A DNA stretch of 64,000 nt, taken from positions 7,152,312 through 7,216,311 of the forward strand of contig KK106981.1 of the NCBI GenBank assembly GCA_000611775.1. The letters run 5' to 3'. This document shows, piece after piece, positions 11,370 through 22,043 of this stretch. The number at the start of each line of letters is the position of its first letter. Within the stretch, counting starts at the first letter, position 1. Under the pieces are notes generated by a model, which was not told where the DNA came from, did no database searches, and saw nothing but the letters and a program-made list of their open reading frames with translations. The position numbers and the translations under genes were made by a program. This DNA is from Umbilicaria muhlenbergii (Eukaryota > Ascomycota > Lecanoromycetes > Umbilicariales > Umbilicariaceae).

Positions 11370-11470
11370 ACCGTGGTTGGTCTGGCAGGACACCACATCG
11401 CCGTGGTCAGTCTGGCAGGGCACTACAGCCCTGTGGTTAGTCCGGCAGGGCACCACAACGCCGTGACTGG
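11370..11470 (+). repeat. about 32-bp minisatellite, three units
   Basis: About three tandem copies of a unit read as tggtcagtctggcagggcac plus a variable remainder. The units differ by several substitutions. The reverse complement of the unit (CTGACCACRGC, then a TGCCAGA core) recurs at about 14,150-14,255, so the same minisatellite occurs twice in opposite orientation, 2.7 kb apart. Short open frames across it on both strands are artefacts of the repeat. Confidence 0.6.
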
Positions 11471-12213
11471 CATCAACCAAGCCACTAAATGTAGCTACAG
11501 CATGGCGGATGCATGCATGCGTACGACCAGTCTGCACGCGGCATGGCAAATGGTATTATACGTTGGCACACTGGAGAACATATGTTATAGAGCCTTTGAT
11601 TGGAATTGAAAGTGGTTGGCTGGATTTCAAAGCCCTGGACTAATACGTTTCATAATGATAGCGCTCGGCTAATGCGCCCAACCTCCGATATGTTCCGATG
11701 CCTGCCCAACGTTCATCATTTCCTTCAGAAACAATTAACAGTGGCTCTCTTAGATGGCGCATCAATTCAAAATTCAACTTGAGTATGCTCACCCAGTAAA
11801 TTCCGCTTTAGGAGCTTGCTGGATGGCCGCAAGTAGGGCATGCCCCGCCTGAAATGCCCTTGCCCCCACAGGTTTCACAAGGAGACGACATCTTTCGCTC
11901 AAAGAGCGGAGAATGGTTGGTTTCGTATGCAGAGCAACAAAGTCTTCGAGATGGATGAGTTTAAAAGTCGTGTTCGAGGGATGTGGAAACAGTACCGGTG
12001 GAGGCACAGAAAACGGAACCCGACGTAATATATACCCTCCGTGCTTTTTTTGGTGGGGCTGTACGCAACGATGATCGGGTGCAATGTATCATATGACAAG
12101 CCGGACTTGGCTCGCGACGCTAAGCCCCTCTTATCGAGCCGGAGAAATGAATAGCCGACAGCGATGCCCCATTCCAAGCATCATCACCCGAAACCATTTG
12201 CCTACTACTTTCG
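11471..12213. other. intergenic DNA upstream of the zinc-finger gene
   Basis: Only short overlapping frames are present (11,600-11,782, 11,840-12,028 and minus-strand 11,789-12,335), none with a recognised motif. The last few hundred bases probably contain the promoter of the C2H2 gene starting at 12,214; I see no clear TATA element. Confidence 0.35.
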
Positions 12214-13200
12214 ATGAGTATCAGCATGTCAAAAAGGTCCACCCGATGTAACTGCAATGCGTCCTTTCCGAGTAGTGAGTTGTTGGACAAACATCTCGCA
12301 GAAATCCGGGTCAGTATCTGAAAGCTCTTTGTCACACAAACTAACTATCTGTAGACACAAGAAGACTTGCTCGCTGCTCTAATCAAGCAGTGCCAAACCC
12401 ATTCAAGGGTGGAATTGAGACAGATAGCTCAAAACACGTCTTGTCCTCATGAGGATTGTGCCAGGCGAGAGCCATTTGCAACCGGGCAGAAACTCCGACG
12501 ACACTTTGAGCAGCGTGAGTTCTTGTCTTGGTCTTAATATAATGATAACTAAGTAGCAATTCGATCACAGACTTCATTTGTGATGAAACATGCGTTTATT
12601 GTTCCAAAAAATTCACGAGATTATCCACGTTCAGAAGACATGCTGAGGAGGCACATGTTAAGGATTCGCCCCCGAGCGGAATGGATAGGAAAGCAAGATA
12701 TATGAGACAGGCATGCGACGAACTAAGACGCGCTGCCGAAAACGAGCTACATTCTCTTGCGCAAGGCAGGGGTCTCTTATTAGAAGGTGATGATGGACAG
12801 TCAAGAGGTTCAAAGAGAAATTGAGATGAGGCACGTCTGGATCACGAGGCCGAAAATATGGGAGCGACAATAATTGATGGACCAATCGTGGACGGATCTC
12901 AACAAATCAGTAATATTGGTCCTTTTCATTCCCGGATCTCCATTCACTAACATTAATTCAGACGTCATTTCGTCAATGCCCATGCAATCAGCTAGCACAT
13001 ACATGGTGACTCCCGAAATGGCAAGATTCGAGGCGGGTTCGACTATAGACGGCTTTAGTGGCGGTTCAATGGTCTTTCCGAGTGCCGTGGTGGGGATGAA
13101 TGGTATCTTTGACGCCCCTCTCCTACATCAGCTCAGCTATCCACTACACGGGGCAGCAGTAGATCAACCCAGCCTATTTCGAGCTTCCGGTCAGACCTGA
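12214..13200 (+). pseudogene. C2H2 zinc-finger protein gene, four exons, one in-frame TGA
   Basis: Exons are 12,214-12,309, 12,355-12,514, 12,571-12,918 and 12,962-13,200. The introns (45, 56 and 43 bp) all keep frame. Three zinc-finger-like units follow in order: a degenerate CNCNASFPSSELLDKH, then CPHEDCARREPFATGQKLRRH, then a classic CVYCSKKFTRLSTFRRHAEEAH (C-x2-C-x12-H-x4-H). This suggests a nucleic-acid-binding, possibly regulatory, nuclear protein. The C-terminal part is low in charge and probably disordered. One TGA at 12,822-12,824 interrupts exon 3 after the fingers, in a position where CGA would fit. The frame and later splice sites remain good, so either the gene was recently inactivated or the protein ends there and keeps its fingers. 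Total would be about 280 codons. Confidence 0.65.
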
Positions 13201-13953
13201 GAATGAGAAATTCACCCCTATTGTAGGACTCTCCATGTCGATAGCCTTCTGCCTGAAATCCTGCGAATTTGGTACCTTTATTTTAGGCCAAGCGGCGACT
13301 ACTTCATCAGTAGCGAATATGAAAGTGAATGCGTAGCCGGTTTTAGTCTCAGCGTAAAGTCGAGCGTCGCGGACCACCCTGATATTCTGTCAGAGCACAT
13401 AGCTGCATTGCATAACTAGAAGAGCTTACAAGCCTCCATCAGGAAAGTTTCTCACCATGGCTCCACAGCCCATTTCATCAAGTGGAGTCTTCTGTGTCTC
13501 GTGTAATTGCCGTATACCATTGACCGTTGGAAGGTTGTGTTTGTGCGAGCCGCCATAATAAACAACTTGCGAGCCTTTTGCCCACTGCTGCACCACAATA
13601 ACACGCAAACCGGCTTCCGGTCCCCCTTTCCTGAAGGACTCGATATGTCCGGGGAAGGCAGTGTATCGCAACAAATGTCCAAGGCTACACTTGCTAAGGA
13701 GTGACTCAAGAATGGATTTGATGCGCTGACGGTTGTTAGCTGTGGATTTATCATAAGAATATTGGTGAAACTTTACCGTGTCGCCAAGGATGTTGTTCTT
13801 GCAATAGTCAAGGCCGTACATTGACAAGAAGGCGAAGCCCTTCTGCTCCATCTCCGAGACCAGTTCACCCACCGACATGTCTTCCAAATCCACGAATCCA
13901 TCCTCATTGATGGACTTCACAGCAGCGTCCAGCGAAAACACCGTTGATATCAT
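13174..13953 (-). CDS. two-exon hypothetical protein, possible jelly-roll fold
   Basis: Exons 13,953-13,430 and 13,378-13,174 are joined by a 51-bp GTAAGC...ATCAG intron in phase 2, giving about 242 aa from ATG 13,953. The central part has a strand-rich pattern, with a VVQQWAKGSQVVYYGGSHKH segment. This recalls the GSH element of phytanoyl-CoA dioxygenase-like or cupin folds, but I cannot place a full iron-binding triad, so the assignment is only a suggestion. The C-terminus ends with GVNFSFSGLTGSSK. Both exons are clean of stops. It converges with the C2H2 gene, overlapping it by about 27 bp at the 3' ends. Confidence 0.55.
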
Positions 13954-14149
13954 AAATGAGACTATGCTGTGATCAGACTATGCGTTGAACTGGTTATGTG
14001 TAGCCTGACGTACGTTTCAAAATTTTCGAGAGGCTGCAAGCTACAAGCGGGGTAGCTGATCGACTGCGCCACGTGTCCATGACGCCATATGAGCACGTGA
14101 CTACTGCAAACGTGGCTTGGAGAGTTAGTCTGTGGTACCATGGCAGTAA

Positions 14150-14260
14150 AACCACAACTTTGCGGTGTCCTACCAATCGACCACTGCTTTGTGATTACAT
14201 GCCAAACTGACCACAGCTATGTGATTTCATGCCAGACTGACCACAGCTTCGTGCTTCCAA
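14150..14260 (-). repeat. about 32-bp minisatellite, inverted relative of the 11.4-kb array
   Basis: About three tandem units of the form gaccacagctatgtgatttc plus a remainder lie here. They are the reverse-complement relative of the array at 11,370-11,470. Repeated TGACCACAGC and ATGCCA blocks are directly visible. The array lies upstream of the disordered-protein gene copy at 14.7 kb. Confidence 0.55.
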
Positions 14261-14383
14261 ATAAGGGACCATGTATAGTTTCACTTCCAGACAGGCATGA
14301 GTAGATACGGAGTGCTCGAGAGCGCTGACCAGACAGGGAAACCAGCGAGGCATAGGTCGTAGGCGAGGAAGGTAAAGGGATGG

Positions 14384-14390
14384 TATAAAA
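14384..14390 (+). promoter_or_regulatory. TATA-like box of the plus-strand disordered-protein gene copy
   Basis: TATAAAA lies about 290 bp upstream of the former start site and about 225 bp upstream of a probable 5'-UTR intron donor (CCAG/GTGAGA near 14,608). Pyrimidine-rich DNA with TCACT motifs follows, as expected for a fungal transcription start region. Confidence 0.35.
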
Positions 14391-14676
14391 ACCCGCGATC
14401 AGTGTCTAAATACTCTTTCTCACTACATCGATTCACTTTTACATACCCACCTAAGCAAAGCCCGCCCGTTACGCTATCCTTTCCCGTGTTCCTCGAGCAG
14501 GAGCAAAGCATTCGCTGTCGATCGCCTCCTTCTTGAGCAAGTACCATTGCCATATCAAAGCAGACCAACGCTCAAACTTGTCCTTGCGCATCACAACAGA
14601 AGCCACCAGGTGAGACCGGCTATTCGCTTCTTCTGAAAGACATGCTTACTTTAACAAGAAGCCCCGTTCCTCCATC

Positions 14677-15936
14677 ATATCTGATGCCAACAGCTCCAAC
14701 GCAACAGGCCCGCCAGACACCAACCCTTCAGCAAGCCCGCTCATCATGTCCAGTACTCAGCCGAGCACCCCTACGTCGAACACTGGTACTCATGTCATCA
14801 ACGGAAGACTTGGGAATGGCGATGGCGAAGCCCAGAATACAACTTTAACCGATTCTGAGACTGACAACATCAATGAACAAGCCGAACATGGCAACGACAG
14901 AGCCCGAAACTCTCCTCAGGGTGGTGCAACACAACGTCGTAGAATGCGTGTCGCACTTACGATATCTACATCGACTGAAGTGGCTGCCACGGATGGACAA
15001 GAACTAGGTCTTGATGACCTAACGACTGGTAACGACATGCAAGCTCCCTCCGCTCCTACCCACGGTTTCAATGACCCGACTTTGTTTGGTGTGCCTCAAA
15101 CGAACCACCACTGGGCCGCACCACCCTGTCGCCGATATGCGGACAACTTCGTAAACTTCGGCATTTCATCGGTGGGTGGACCTACAAGCGAACCCATGGA
15201 ACGCTTGACACCACTTGGGACGACAACTGCGCTTTCCAGCCATCCTCCAGCAAGAGAAATCGATGACGGTGTCCCAAGCGGAGGCATTGTCCTGCGTGAT
15301 TTTTCTCGCGATCTGGACGAATGGCCCGACAATGAAGAACAAGAAAATGGAAGCCAGCATAGAAACACGCTCGTGCAGGAAGGTCGACTTACGCCAACGA
15401 ATGAGATATCTTCGCTTAATGTGGGCGACTTGCGACTTGGGACACCAGCCGCCCAAGAAAGGCTTGCCATGCTTGCACCATTCAGTCAATATCCCGAAAA
15501 CGAGACCAGCGGTGCTGCTCCAGGCGAACACACTACAGCAAGCAACTGAGCGAACTCCACGAATCCAGTAAGGGGACATGGTCTTGCTGCTGTGGTCGAG
15601 AATGAAAACGCCGACCATGGTGATGGGCGAGCAATGGCCCGCCCAAACACCCCAGTCGATCCACCTAATGGTACTGCTGCTAGCGTTATGAGCGCGAATG
15701 TTTTCGATTTTAACCAAGGAGTCGAGAGGAGCCCTTCCAACGGTAACATTTCGAACATTGATCGTGTTCAGGAGAACGCTTTGGATGGTAGGAGATATCC
15801 GATTGGAGCTAATAACAATCGCGAACGCCGAGCTCCCTCGGCAGTTATAGCAGTGGACTCCACAGGAAGTCAGGTTGTTCGGGAGCTTCATGATGCCTTC
15901 CACAGGTCCTCTTCTAGTACTAGCTCGAATCAGTGA
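14677..15936 (+). pseudogene. disordered-protein gene, plus-strand copy with lost start and internal stop
   Basis: This is the paralogue of the gene at 20,007-21,275, with long stretches of the same residues (for example HVINGRLGNGDGEAQNTTLT). Relative to that copy its first ATG reads ATA at 14,677 and a TGA at 15,547-15,549 splits the frame. The frame then continues to 15,936. A shorter product of 267 aa could start at ATG 14,746 and end at the TGA. The protein is rich in N, T, S, P and G and is probably intrinsically disordered; no domain is recognised. Copies diverge in the last third. It may be decaying, or the two halves may still be expressed separately. Confidence 0.6.
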
Positions 15937-16873
15937 GCAGTCGTTCGTATAGCAAATAGTCGGAATATGCAGTCAACTAATCAAAATTTCGGTTCAGATA
16001 TAGTCGCGGAGAAGTATGGGACCTGTAGGGTCTCTGAGACGCATGGGTTGCGAGGAAGTTGGAGAATTTTGGGGTGAGTTTGATGGTTCTGGCAACAACG
16101 CAGGGTCTCGTTGAGGTTGACTGATGGACAAGTTGCATGGAATATCTGCGTATTATTGTTGGGATTAATAGGTTACCGATGAGATTGTACAGTCACTCTT
16201 TTAGTATTTGCTTTTGTCGAGACGATATAATGGATGATCTGCTCCTCGGTCATCTCTTCAAGCCCATTGTTCCCTCTGGCTGTTTTGATTGATTCTATGC
16301 AACTATCTCCTCTCCTTAGCTCGAATGAGAAACGTATCCTTATTCCACTACCTCATTCAGTACATCTCGTGCTATCCGAAGTGTCTCTTTCATCTCATTG
16401 TACAGCTTCGAATTCGGGAACCCTCCACCTTCCGCCTCCTAATGAAACTGTGCCAACACTTATTTGTTTTTAGAGATGGAGTCTGAATCTGGCTCCGCTG
16501 ATAATTAGTTGAAAGGCGCTTGCTAAAATTGGAACAGTCATGTCACTCTTACACTGCAGGGGGTGTGTGATGGCCCGTGATGACGTCGGAGCCACCCGCG
16601 ACTTGGAAGGTTAATCGGGGATCGGTGAATCATTTTTGCCGATGGTGATGACTCCGGCTCCGAAGAATTTCCGGCTTGGCACGGTTTCGTCGCGCAGTCA
16701 GCTCCTCGCGTTCCAGCCATCTTTCACTCTCAAACGCCCATACCCCGATTTGTATCATCTCTCAACCCGCCCTCGCCACCCCCTCTCCACGGGTCTGCCT
16801 CGCTCTTCATTTCACAGCGGTTCACATCGTCACTTCTATTGACTACCTCGAGCGTTCGCTGAGCTCTCGCGCC
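15937..16873. other. intergenic DNA, probable promoter region of the FunK1 gene
   Basis: No gene is supported. The frames at 16,234-16,486 have no recognisable features. The pyrimidine-rich stretch at about 16,720-16,860 (CTTTCACTCTC, CATCTCTCAACC, CCCTCTCC) is typical of DNA just upstream of start codons in filamentous ascomycetes. Confidence 0.4.
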
Positions 16874-19336
16874 ATGGCCGATGAGTCGCGATCAAAGGTA
16901 ATCAAGGCCAACCCCATTGGCAAAGGACTCGATGCCTTTCGCGACTCTTTCGAACTCAAATGCAGAGGCCTAGCTATCACAGGCGCTGATGCATTGTACC
17001 ATATTAGTGGGGAAGGTACGGCTCAACGCCGACCTCGCGAGATTTTCCTAACATCAACAGGACCGAAAAATTCCCTCCTTGACCTGATACACGCTTTGCA
17101 GGGTCTCTCCGCCACACGTTCGCTGCCCTCGAATCAGGGTAATAGGGATCTTCTCGGCGACCTATTAGCGCTGAATTCAGCGGTCTACTCCGACAACTTC
17201 GACATTAAGCATATCCTACCGCTCCTCAGAGCAGTCCTCAACAACGAGCCCGATGAAGTCATCTGGAACAATGTCTACGCCGCCATCGCCGCGTCCACAG
17301 CTTTCGCAGTCGCCACACCCACGACTCCTCCGCTGTCCGCCCCGTCCCTCGCCTCCTCCTTCCCGCAGACGCCGTGGCAGCACAACACGGGCAGCTTCGC
17401 GAACTCTACCGAACACCGCAAATATGTGGATGGCGTGTTAAAGGAGGAACTAGGACAGCTATACGTCGGGGTCCCTGGTTTCTTCGATGCCTACTTCGGA
17501 AGCGTCACAGGTCTGAAGTCGGTAGCGCAGGCCGTGTTCGACAAGTGCAAACAAGGGGATAATCCGCTCTACCGAGAGGAGAGCGGCTGGCAGGGCTGGC
17601 CTGAAGGCGCGAAGGAACGCGACGTCTTAAGCTGGTTTGCGCCTCTTACCGGCCAGCTCTTGGACTTCGCAGCAGAGAATCAGCCCGCCTCCAGACCTCG
17701 ACGGCGGCCGCTGGCACAACCCCACCAGCCCGTGCAGGGCTCCACCGCCGACCGCAAGTTGGATGTCGGCTTCGTAGACGACCCGAGCGCCGGCTTTGAC
17801 TCCAAGTGCCGTTGGTCGCAGATCCTCATACCAGGAGAACTCAAGAGCAATCCATTGGCAGACAAAGCGTCCAAAGCGTGGCTTGACCTGGGGCGATATG
17901 CGAGGGAGGTGTTCGCGGCCCAGGACAGCCGCCGCTTCGTGCTCGGCTTTACCCTGTGCGGGTCGCTCATGCGGCTGTGGGAGTTCGACCGACTGGGCGG
18001 CATCGCGTCCGAACAATTCGACATCAACGAAGATGGACTACAGTTCGTGTCCGCCGTGCTCGGATTCTTGTGGCTAAACGAGGAGCAGCTTGGATTTGAC
18101 CCCACCGTCATCACAGCCGGGGACAAGCGGTACATCAAGATCGAACGAGACAACCACACCGAGCGACTCGTCATCGATGAGGTTGTGAAACGGGTACCCT
18201 GTGTCGCCGGTCGAGCGACGACCTGCTGGAGAGCACATCGCGAGGGAGACGATTCGCGAACACCTCTTGTGATTAAAGACTCGTGGCAATTCCCAGAACG
18301 CGAGGAGGAGGGCGAATTGCTGCGCGAGGCGACTGAGAAGGACGTGGTCAACGTTGCGAGATACTATCACCACGAAACGGTCTGTGTGGGCGGCCAGGAC
18401 GACGATATCCGCGGAAACGCGCGGCGTGGCCTGGACATAACAAAAGCGAAAAACTACAGGCCAGAAAGCTCGATGCCGCCTCCAAGCACGGCTGGGCGTC
18501 GCGTCTCGCGGATAGGCTGGAGCAGCAGCGTCGCCGGGCGCAAGCGGTCCTCCAGCAGCACTGGCGCACCGTTGCCGCCTACCAAGCGAACCTGCTCGAG
18601 CTCCCCGATAAAGGGAGGCAGGGCAACGGCGAATCGAGTACATCGCCGCGTCGTCGTCTGTGACTACGGAAAACCCATCTACAAGTCGAGCTCCCGGACC
18701 GGCCTTCTTACCGCGCTGGAAGGCTGCATCGACGGTTATGAGTCGCTACGCACACAGGCCGGTATGCTACAATGTGATATCTCGCCAAACAACCTTATGG
18801 TGAACGAGGAGTATGGCAACCCCTCCTGGCCCGCATTCTTGATCGACCTCGACCTTGCCATCAAGGAGCAGCGGGAGAAATCTTCAGGAGCACGAGGGAA
18901 GACCGGCACGCGAGCGTTCATGGCAATCGGGGTGCTTCTGGATGATGAACAGCATTCGTTCATGCACGATCTAGAGTCGTTCTTCTGGGTGCTGTTCTGG
19001 ATATGCATTCACTATGACGGGCCGGGTAATGACATTGGAGCAACGGAATTCGAGAAATGGAATTATGTGAACATGGAGGAGTTGGCTGAATTGAAGTCAG
19101 GGCTTGTCAGCAGAGAAAGACATTTCCTTAATCGGATCACGAAGGCTTTCACACCATATTACCAGCCGTTAATTCCATATGTGAATAGGCTGCGAAGGGT
19201 TATCTTTCCAATGGACAAACCGTGGGAGAACGAAGATAAGACATTGTATTCTCGAATGAAGGAGATTCTTCGAACTGCACGGACCGATCTAGAAGGCTCA
19301 GAGCAATCGCCGCAGCAAGAGGACAAATCAGACTAG
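16874..19336 (+). CDS. FunK1-type fungal protein kinase, 820 aa
   Basis: The single long open frame extends upstream to 16,676, but ATG 16,874 (GCCATGG) has the best context and starts the conserved region. The protein is a FunK1 kinase, a fungus-specific family expanded in some Pezizomycotina and Basidiomycota. An N-terminal conserved block includes CGSLMRLWEFDRLGG near residue 360. A serine-rich basic insert (about 545-585) looks disordered. The kinase C-lobe has a catalytic loop LQCDISPNNLMV (about 632-642), DLDLA (about 656) in place of DFG, then TGTRAFMAIGVL (about 677) and HDLESFFWVLFW. The usual HRD reads QCD here, and FunK1 proteins more often have HRDIS, so activity is uncertain although the Asp and Asn remain. 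No break is seen. It lies between two inverted copies of the disordered-protein gene. Confidence 0.88.
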   Translation: MADESRSKVIKANPIGKGLDAFRDSFELKCRGLAITGADALYHISGEGTAQRRPREIFLTSTGPKNSLLDLIHALQGLSATRSLPSNQGNRDLLGDLLALNSAVYSDNFDIKHILPLLRAVLNNEPDEVIWNNVYAAIAASTAFAVATPTTPPLSAPSLASSFPQTPWQHNTGSFANSTEHRKYVDGVLKEELGQLYVGVPGFFDAYFGSVTGLKSVAQAVFDKCKQGDNPLYREESGWQGWPEGAKERDVLSWFAPLTGQLLDFAAENQPASRPRRRPLAQPHQPVQGSTADRKLDVGFVDDPSAGFDSKCRWSQILIPGELKSNPLADKASKAWLDLGRYAREVFAAQDSRRFVLGFTLCGSLMRLWEFDRLGGIASEQFDINEDGLQFVSAVLGFLWLNEEQLGFDPTVITAGDKRYIKIERDNHTERLVIDEVVKRVPCVAGRATTCWRAHREGDDSRTPLVIKDSWQFPEREEEGELLREATEKDVVNVARYYHHETVCVGGQDDDIRGNARRGLDITKAKNYRPESSMPPPSTAGRRVSRIGWSSSVAGRKRSSSSTGAPLPPTKRTCSSSPIKGGRATANRVHRRVVVCDYGKPIYKSSSRTGLLTALEGCIDGYESLRTQAGMLQCDISPNNLMVNEEYGNPSWPAFLIDLDLAIKEQREKSSGARGKTGTRAFMAIGVLLDDEQHSFMHDLESFFWVLFWICIHYDGPGNDIGATEFEKWNYVNMEELAELKSGLVSRERHFLNRITKAFTPYYQPLIPYVNRLRRVIFPMDKPWENEDKTLYSRMKEILRTARTDLEGSEQSPQQEDKSD

Positions 19337-20006
19337 CATATCAGTATGATCCCCAATTAGAGATTTGAATATTCCTGAAGTTGATGAATCCGTCTTACCT
19401 CGCTTTAGGGGTTAACAAATTAGATTAGGACTTACATCTACAGCACTAATGGCTGGAGAGTGGACCGCTAGCGTCAAACCTTCGCACATAGAAATTGTTG
19501 CATGCTGGTCTTGACGCTAAACAGTCTCAAACCATAGTGCCACACCATATTGCTTTGCCAAGAGCGGGCCGACTGAGCCGCTCTTGGCGGATAAGGCCTG
19601 CCAATTATTATCGGATCAATCTGCACAACGGAACGAATATCAGACCGACATCGACTTCTCCATGTCGTTTACGATGACGCCGACCTAGTCTATGCGCAGA
19701 AACGGTTTGTGAGTCTCTTCCGTCGCTTGCAAGGAGTACTTCTAGGAGCCTCAACACATCATCGTCAATAGTATATGTTTAGATGAAGCAAATCGTTAGC
19801 TATGTACCCAAACGTAAGCAAACGCCAAAGGAGTGACTCCACAGTCCCATCATCCGCACAGAGCTCGGTCCTTCCCAATAACCCGTCGTTCCCAACAACG
19901 ATGTGCGAAAGACCACACGCATCCTACTCGACAATGATCGTCAACCAGAACCTCGACTGTTTCCAGAATCGCCGAAGTCATCCCACAATGCCCTGCTTTC
20001 TTCAGG
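19337..20006. other. intergenic DNA with a 10-bp-arm palindrome
   Basis: A perfect stem (CCAAGAGCGG, 10-bp spacer, CCGCTCTTGG) lies at about 19,558-19,587. A possible decayed coding piece at about 19,650-19,740 gives an aspartate-rich YDDADLVYA stretch that I cannot assign. Nothing else is recognised. Confidence 0.35.
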
Positions 20007-21275
20007 TTACACTCGTCTAAGAGAAGGCACTACGTCCCTAGGAGCTCGGCGGTTGCGATTGACAACGTCGTCGTTCCTGGTCGGGGGAGTAGTGCTTCGG
20101 TGGCCAGCCGGTTCAGGACTGTTCGAGATAGGGTTCGTCTGGCCGTTGGGCGTGCTGCCCTCAGCGGAAGCAGCGTTGCTAGCTCTTCTTTCCGGATAAT
20201 GACTGGTAAGATCGTATGGAGTCAATGCATCTGAGGTCTGCGGTTGGATTGGGGTGTTTGGGCGGGCCATCGCTCGCCCATCACCATGGTGGGCGTGTTC
20301 ATTCTCGGCCAGAGCAGCAAGACCACGTCGCCTTACTGGATTCGTGAGGTTCGCTTGGTTGCTTGCTGAAGTGTGTTCGCCTGGAGCAGCGCCGCTGGCC
20401 TCATTTTCGGGATATTGACTAAATAGTTCAAGCACGGCAAGCCTTCCTGGGGTTGGTGTCCCCAGTCGCAAGTCGCCCACGTTAAGCGAAGGTATCTCAT
20501 TCGTTGGCGTAGTTCGATCTTCCTGCGCGAGCGAGTTTTCACGCTGGCTTCCATTTCCGTGTTCTTCACCATCGGGCGTACGGCGCCATTCATCCAAATC
20601 CAGCGAAAAATCACGTAAAACAACGCTTCCGTCTGAAACACCGGCATCGTTTTCTCCTGCTGGAGGATGGCTGGAAAGCGCAGTCGTCGTCCTTGGTGGT
20701 GTCGAGTGTTGCATGGGGCACAATTCACTTGTAGGGTTGCCGAAGTGAGTAAAGTTAGCCGCCTGTGAAATGCCAAAGGACTCGAAATTATCCGCATTTG
20801 AGGGACAAGGCGGTATGGTCCGGGATAAATAGAAGTGATTCGTTCGAGGAACACCAAACGAATCTGGATTATCCATAATGGCATCTCGGGTAGGTTCGGA
20901 GGGAGCGTTTTGGAGCATGCCGTTGCCAGTTGCAGAGCCATCGAGACCCAACTCTTGTCCATCCGTGGCAGTCATTCTAGGCAATGTAGGTATCGCAAGT
21001 GTGATAGGCATTCTACGACGCTGCGGTGCACCACCATGAGCAGTATTCCGGGCACTTCTGTTGCCATGTTCGGCTTGTTCGTTGATGTTGTCAGTCTCAG
21101 AATCGGTTAGAGTTGTGTTCTGGGCTTCGCCATCGCCACTCCCAAGTCTTCCATTGATGGCATGAGTACCAGTGTTCAACGTAGGGGTGCTCGGCTGACT
21201 ACTGGACATGATGGGCGGGCTTGTCGAAGGGTTCGTGTCTTGCGGGCCTGTTGCGTTGGTGTTGGCGTCAGACAT
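20007..21275 (-). CDS. disordered-protein gene, intact minus-strand copy, 422 aa
   Basis: ATG 21,275 (ACCATGTC) follows a probable 45-bp 5'-UTR intron at 21,291-21,335 (GTAAGC...AAAAG). The open frame upstream of it to 21,647 is most likely promoter and UTR. The protein is rich in N, T, S, P, G and E and looks intrinsically disordered throughout. Short conserved islands are shared with the other copy: TTALSSHPPA, VLRDFSLDLDEW, LNVGDLRLGTP and LFSQYPENEASGAAPGEHT. No known domain is recognised. Its inverted paralogue lies at 14,677-15,936 on the far side of the FunK1 gene. The conserved islands between otherwise divergent stretches suggest past selection on linear motifs. Confidence 0.6.
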   Translation of the reverse strand: MSDANTNATGPQDTNPSTSPPIMSSSQPSTPTLNTGTHAINGRLGSGDGEAQNTTLTDSETDNINEQAEHGNRSARNTAHGGAPQRRRMPITLAIPTLPRMTATDGQELGLDGSATGNGMLQNAPSEPTRDAIMDNPDSFGVPRTNHFYLSRTIPPCPSNADNFESFGISQAANFTHFGNPTSELCPMQHSTPPRTTTALSSHPPAGENDAGVSDGSVVLRDFSLDLDEWRRTPDGEEHGNGSQRENSLAQEDRTTPTNEIPSLNVGDLRLGTPTPGRLAVLELFSQYPENEASGAAPGEHTSASNQANLTNPVRRRGLAALAENEHAHHGDGRAMARPNTPIQPQTSDALTPYDLTSHYPERRASNAASAEGSTPNGQTNPISNSPEPAGHRSTTPPTRNDDVVNRNRRAPRDVVPSLRRV

Positions 21276-21679
21276 GGTGGATGAACAGGGCTTTTTGTAG
21301 AAGTATGTGCTTCGGAAGCGAACAGCTGAGCTTACCTGATGGCCTCCGTTGCAATGCGTACGGGCGAGCGCGAGAGTTGGTCTGCCTTTGTATAGCAATA
21401 GAATATGCTCTTGGAGGAGGTACTCAGCAATGAATGCTTCACTACTGTAGGATGAAGACAGGAAGCGAAGGATCTGACAAAGATATCCTACAAAGGAGAG
21501 ATGGGCTTGGTGTGATAAAGGCGTGTCAGGAGCGTTGTACTTGAACGAATGTGTAAATACAGGAGTGACCTGGGAGGGCGGAGAATGAGGGAATAAGGAG
21601 ACCCTTCGCGAGCTTTTAAGCCCAAGGACGACGAGCAGCACGGCCAATAGACCATTTCAGATTGAATCATGAGCACCTG

Positions 21680-22043
21680 TCAACAAAGGCTCAAATTTTG
21701 TCTTCCTTAATCGATCAGCACAAGAAGAGTGGTACATTCTCTTCCAGACTGCAGCCGGTCCAGCTAATCCATCTTTGGACTAGCCTTTATCAAGAAGCAG
21801 AGGATCTACTCGAACTCGTATCTTGCCGATCATGCAGTCGGCAAAGCTAAACTAACCACCCCAAGCGCAAGGGCCAGGACACTACTCTGCATGAGTGAAT
21901 ACGGGCCGGATTGTTCTTCCCACGCGTTAGACCTCTAGCTCTGTCATCTGTTATGACGCTCAAGATGAGACGAGAGAATATTTGAACTATTACTCGCTGC
22001 TACAGTTTCTTGACTAAGTCTTGAGTCGATCAGTTCACCATGG
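21680..22043. other. intergenic DNA, nothing recognised
   Basis: This stretch between the disordered-protein gene promoter and the foldback element shows no gene, repeat or motif that I can support. Confidence 0.4.

Noticed and set aside
15096-15903. Minus-strand frames across the plus-strand disordered-protein gene copy
   Set aside because: They are antisense shadows; the plus-strand frame is the one shared with the intact paralogue.
16676-16873. N-terminal extension of the FunK1 protein to 886 aa
   Set aside because: The sequence is pyrimidine-rich promoter-like DNA, and ATG 16,874 has a much better context.
21276-21647. N-terminal extension of the disordered protein to 546 aa
   Set aside because: The stretch contains a splice-like intron directly before the conserved ATG and looks like promoter and 5'-UTR; the paralogous copy does not conserve it as protein.
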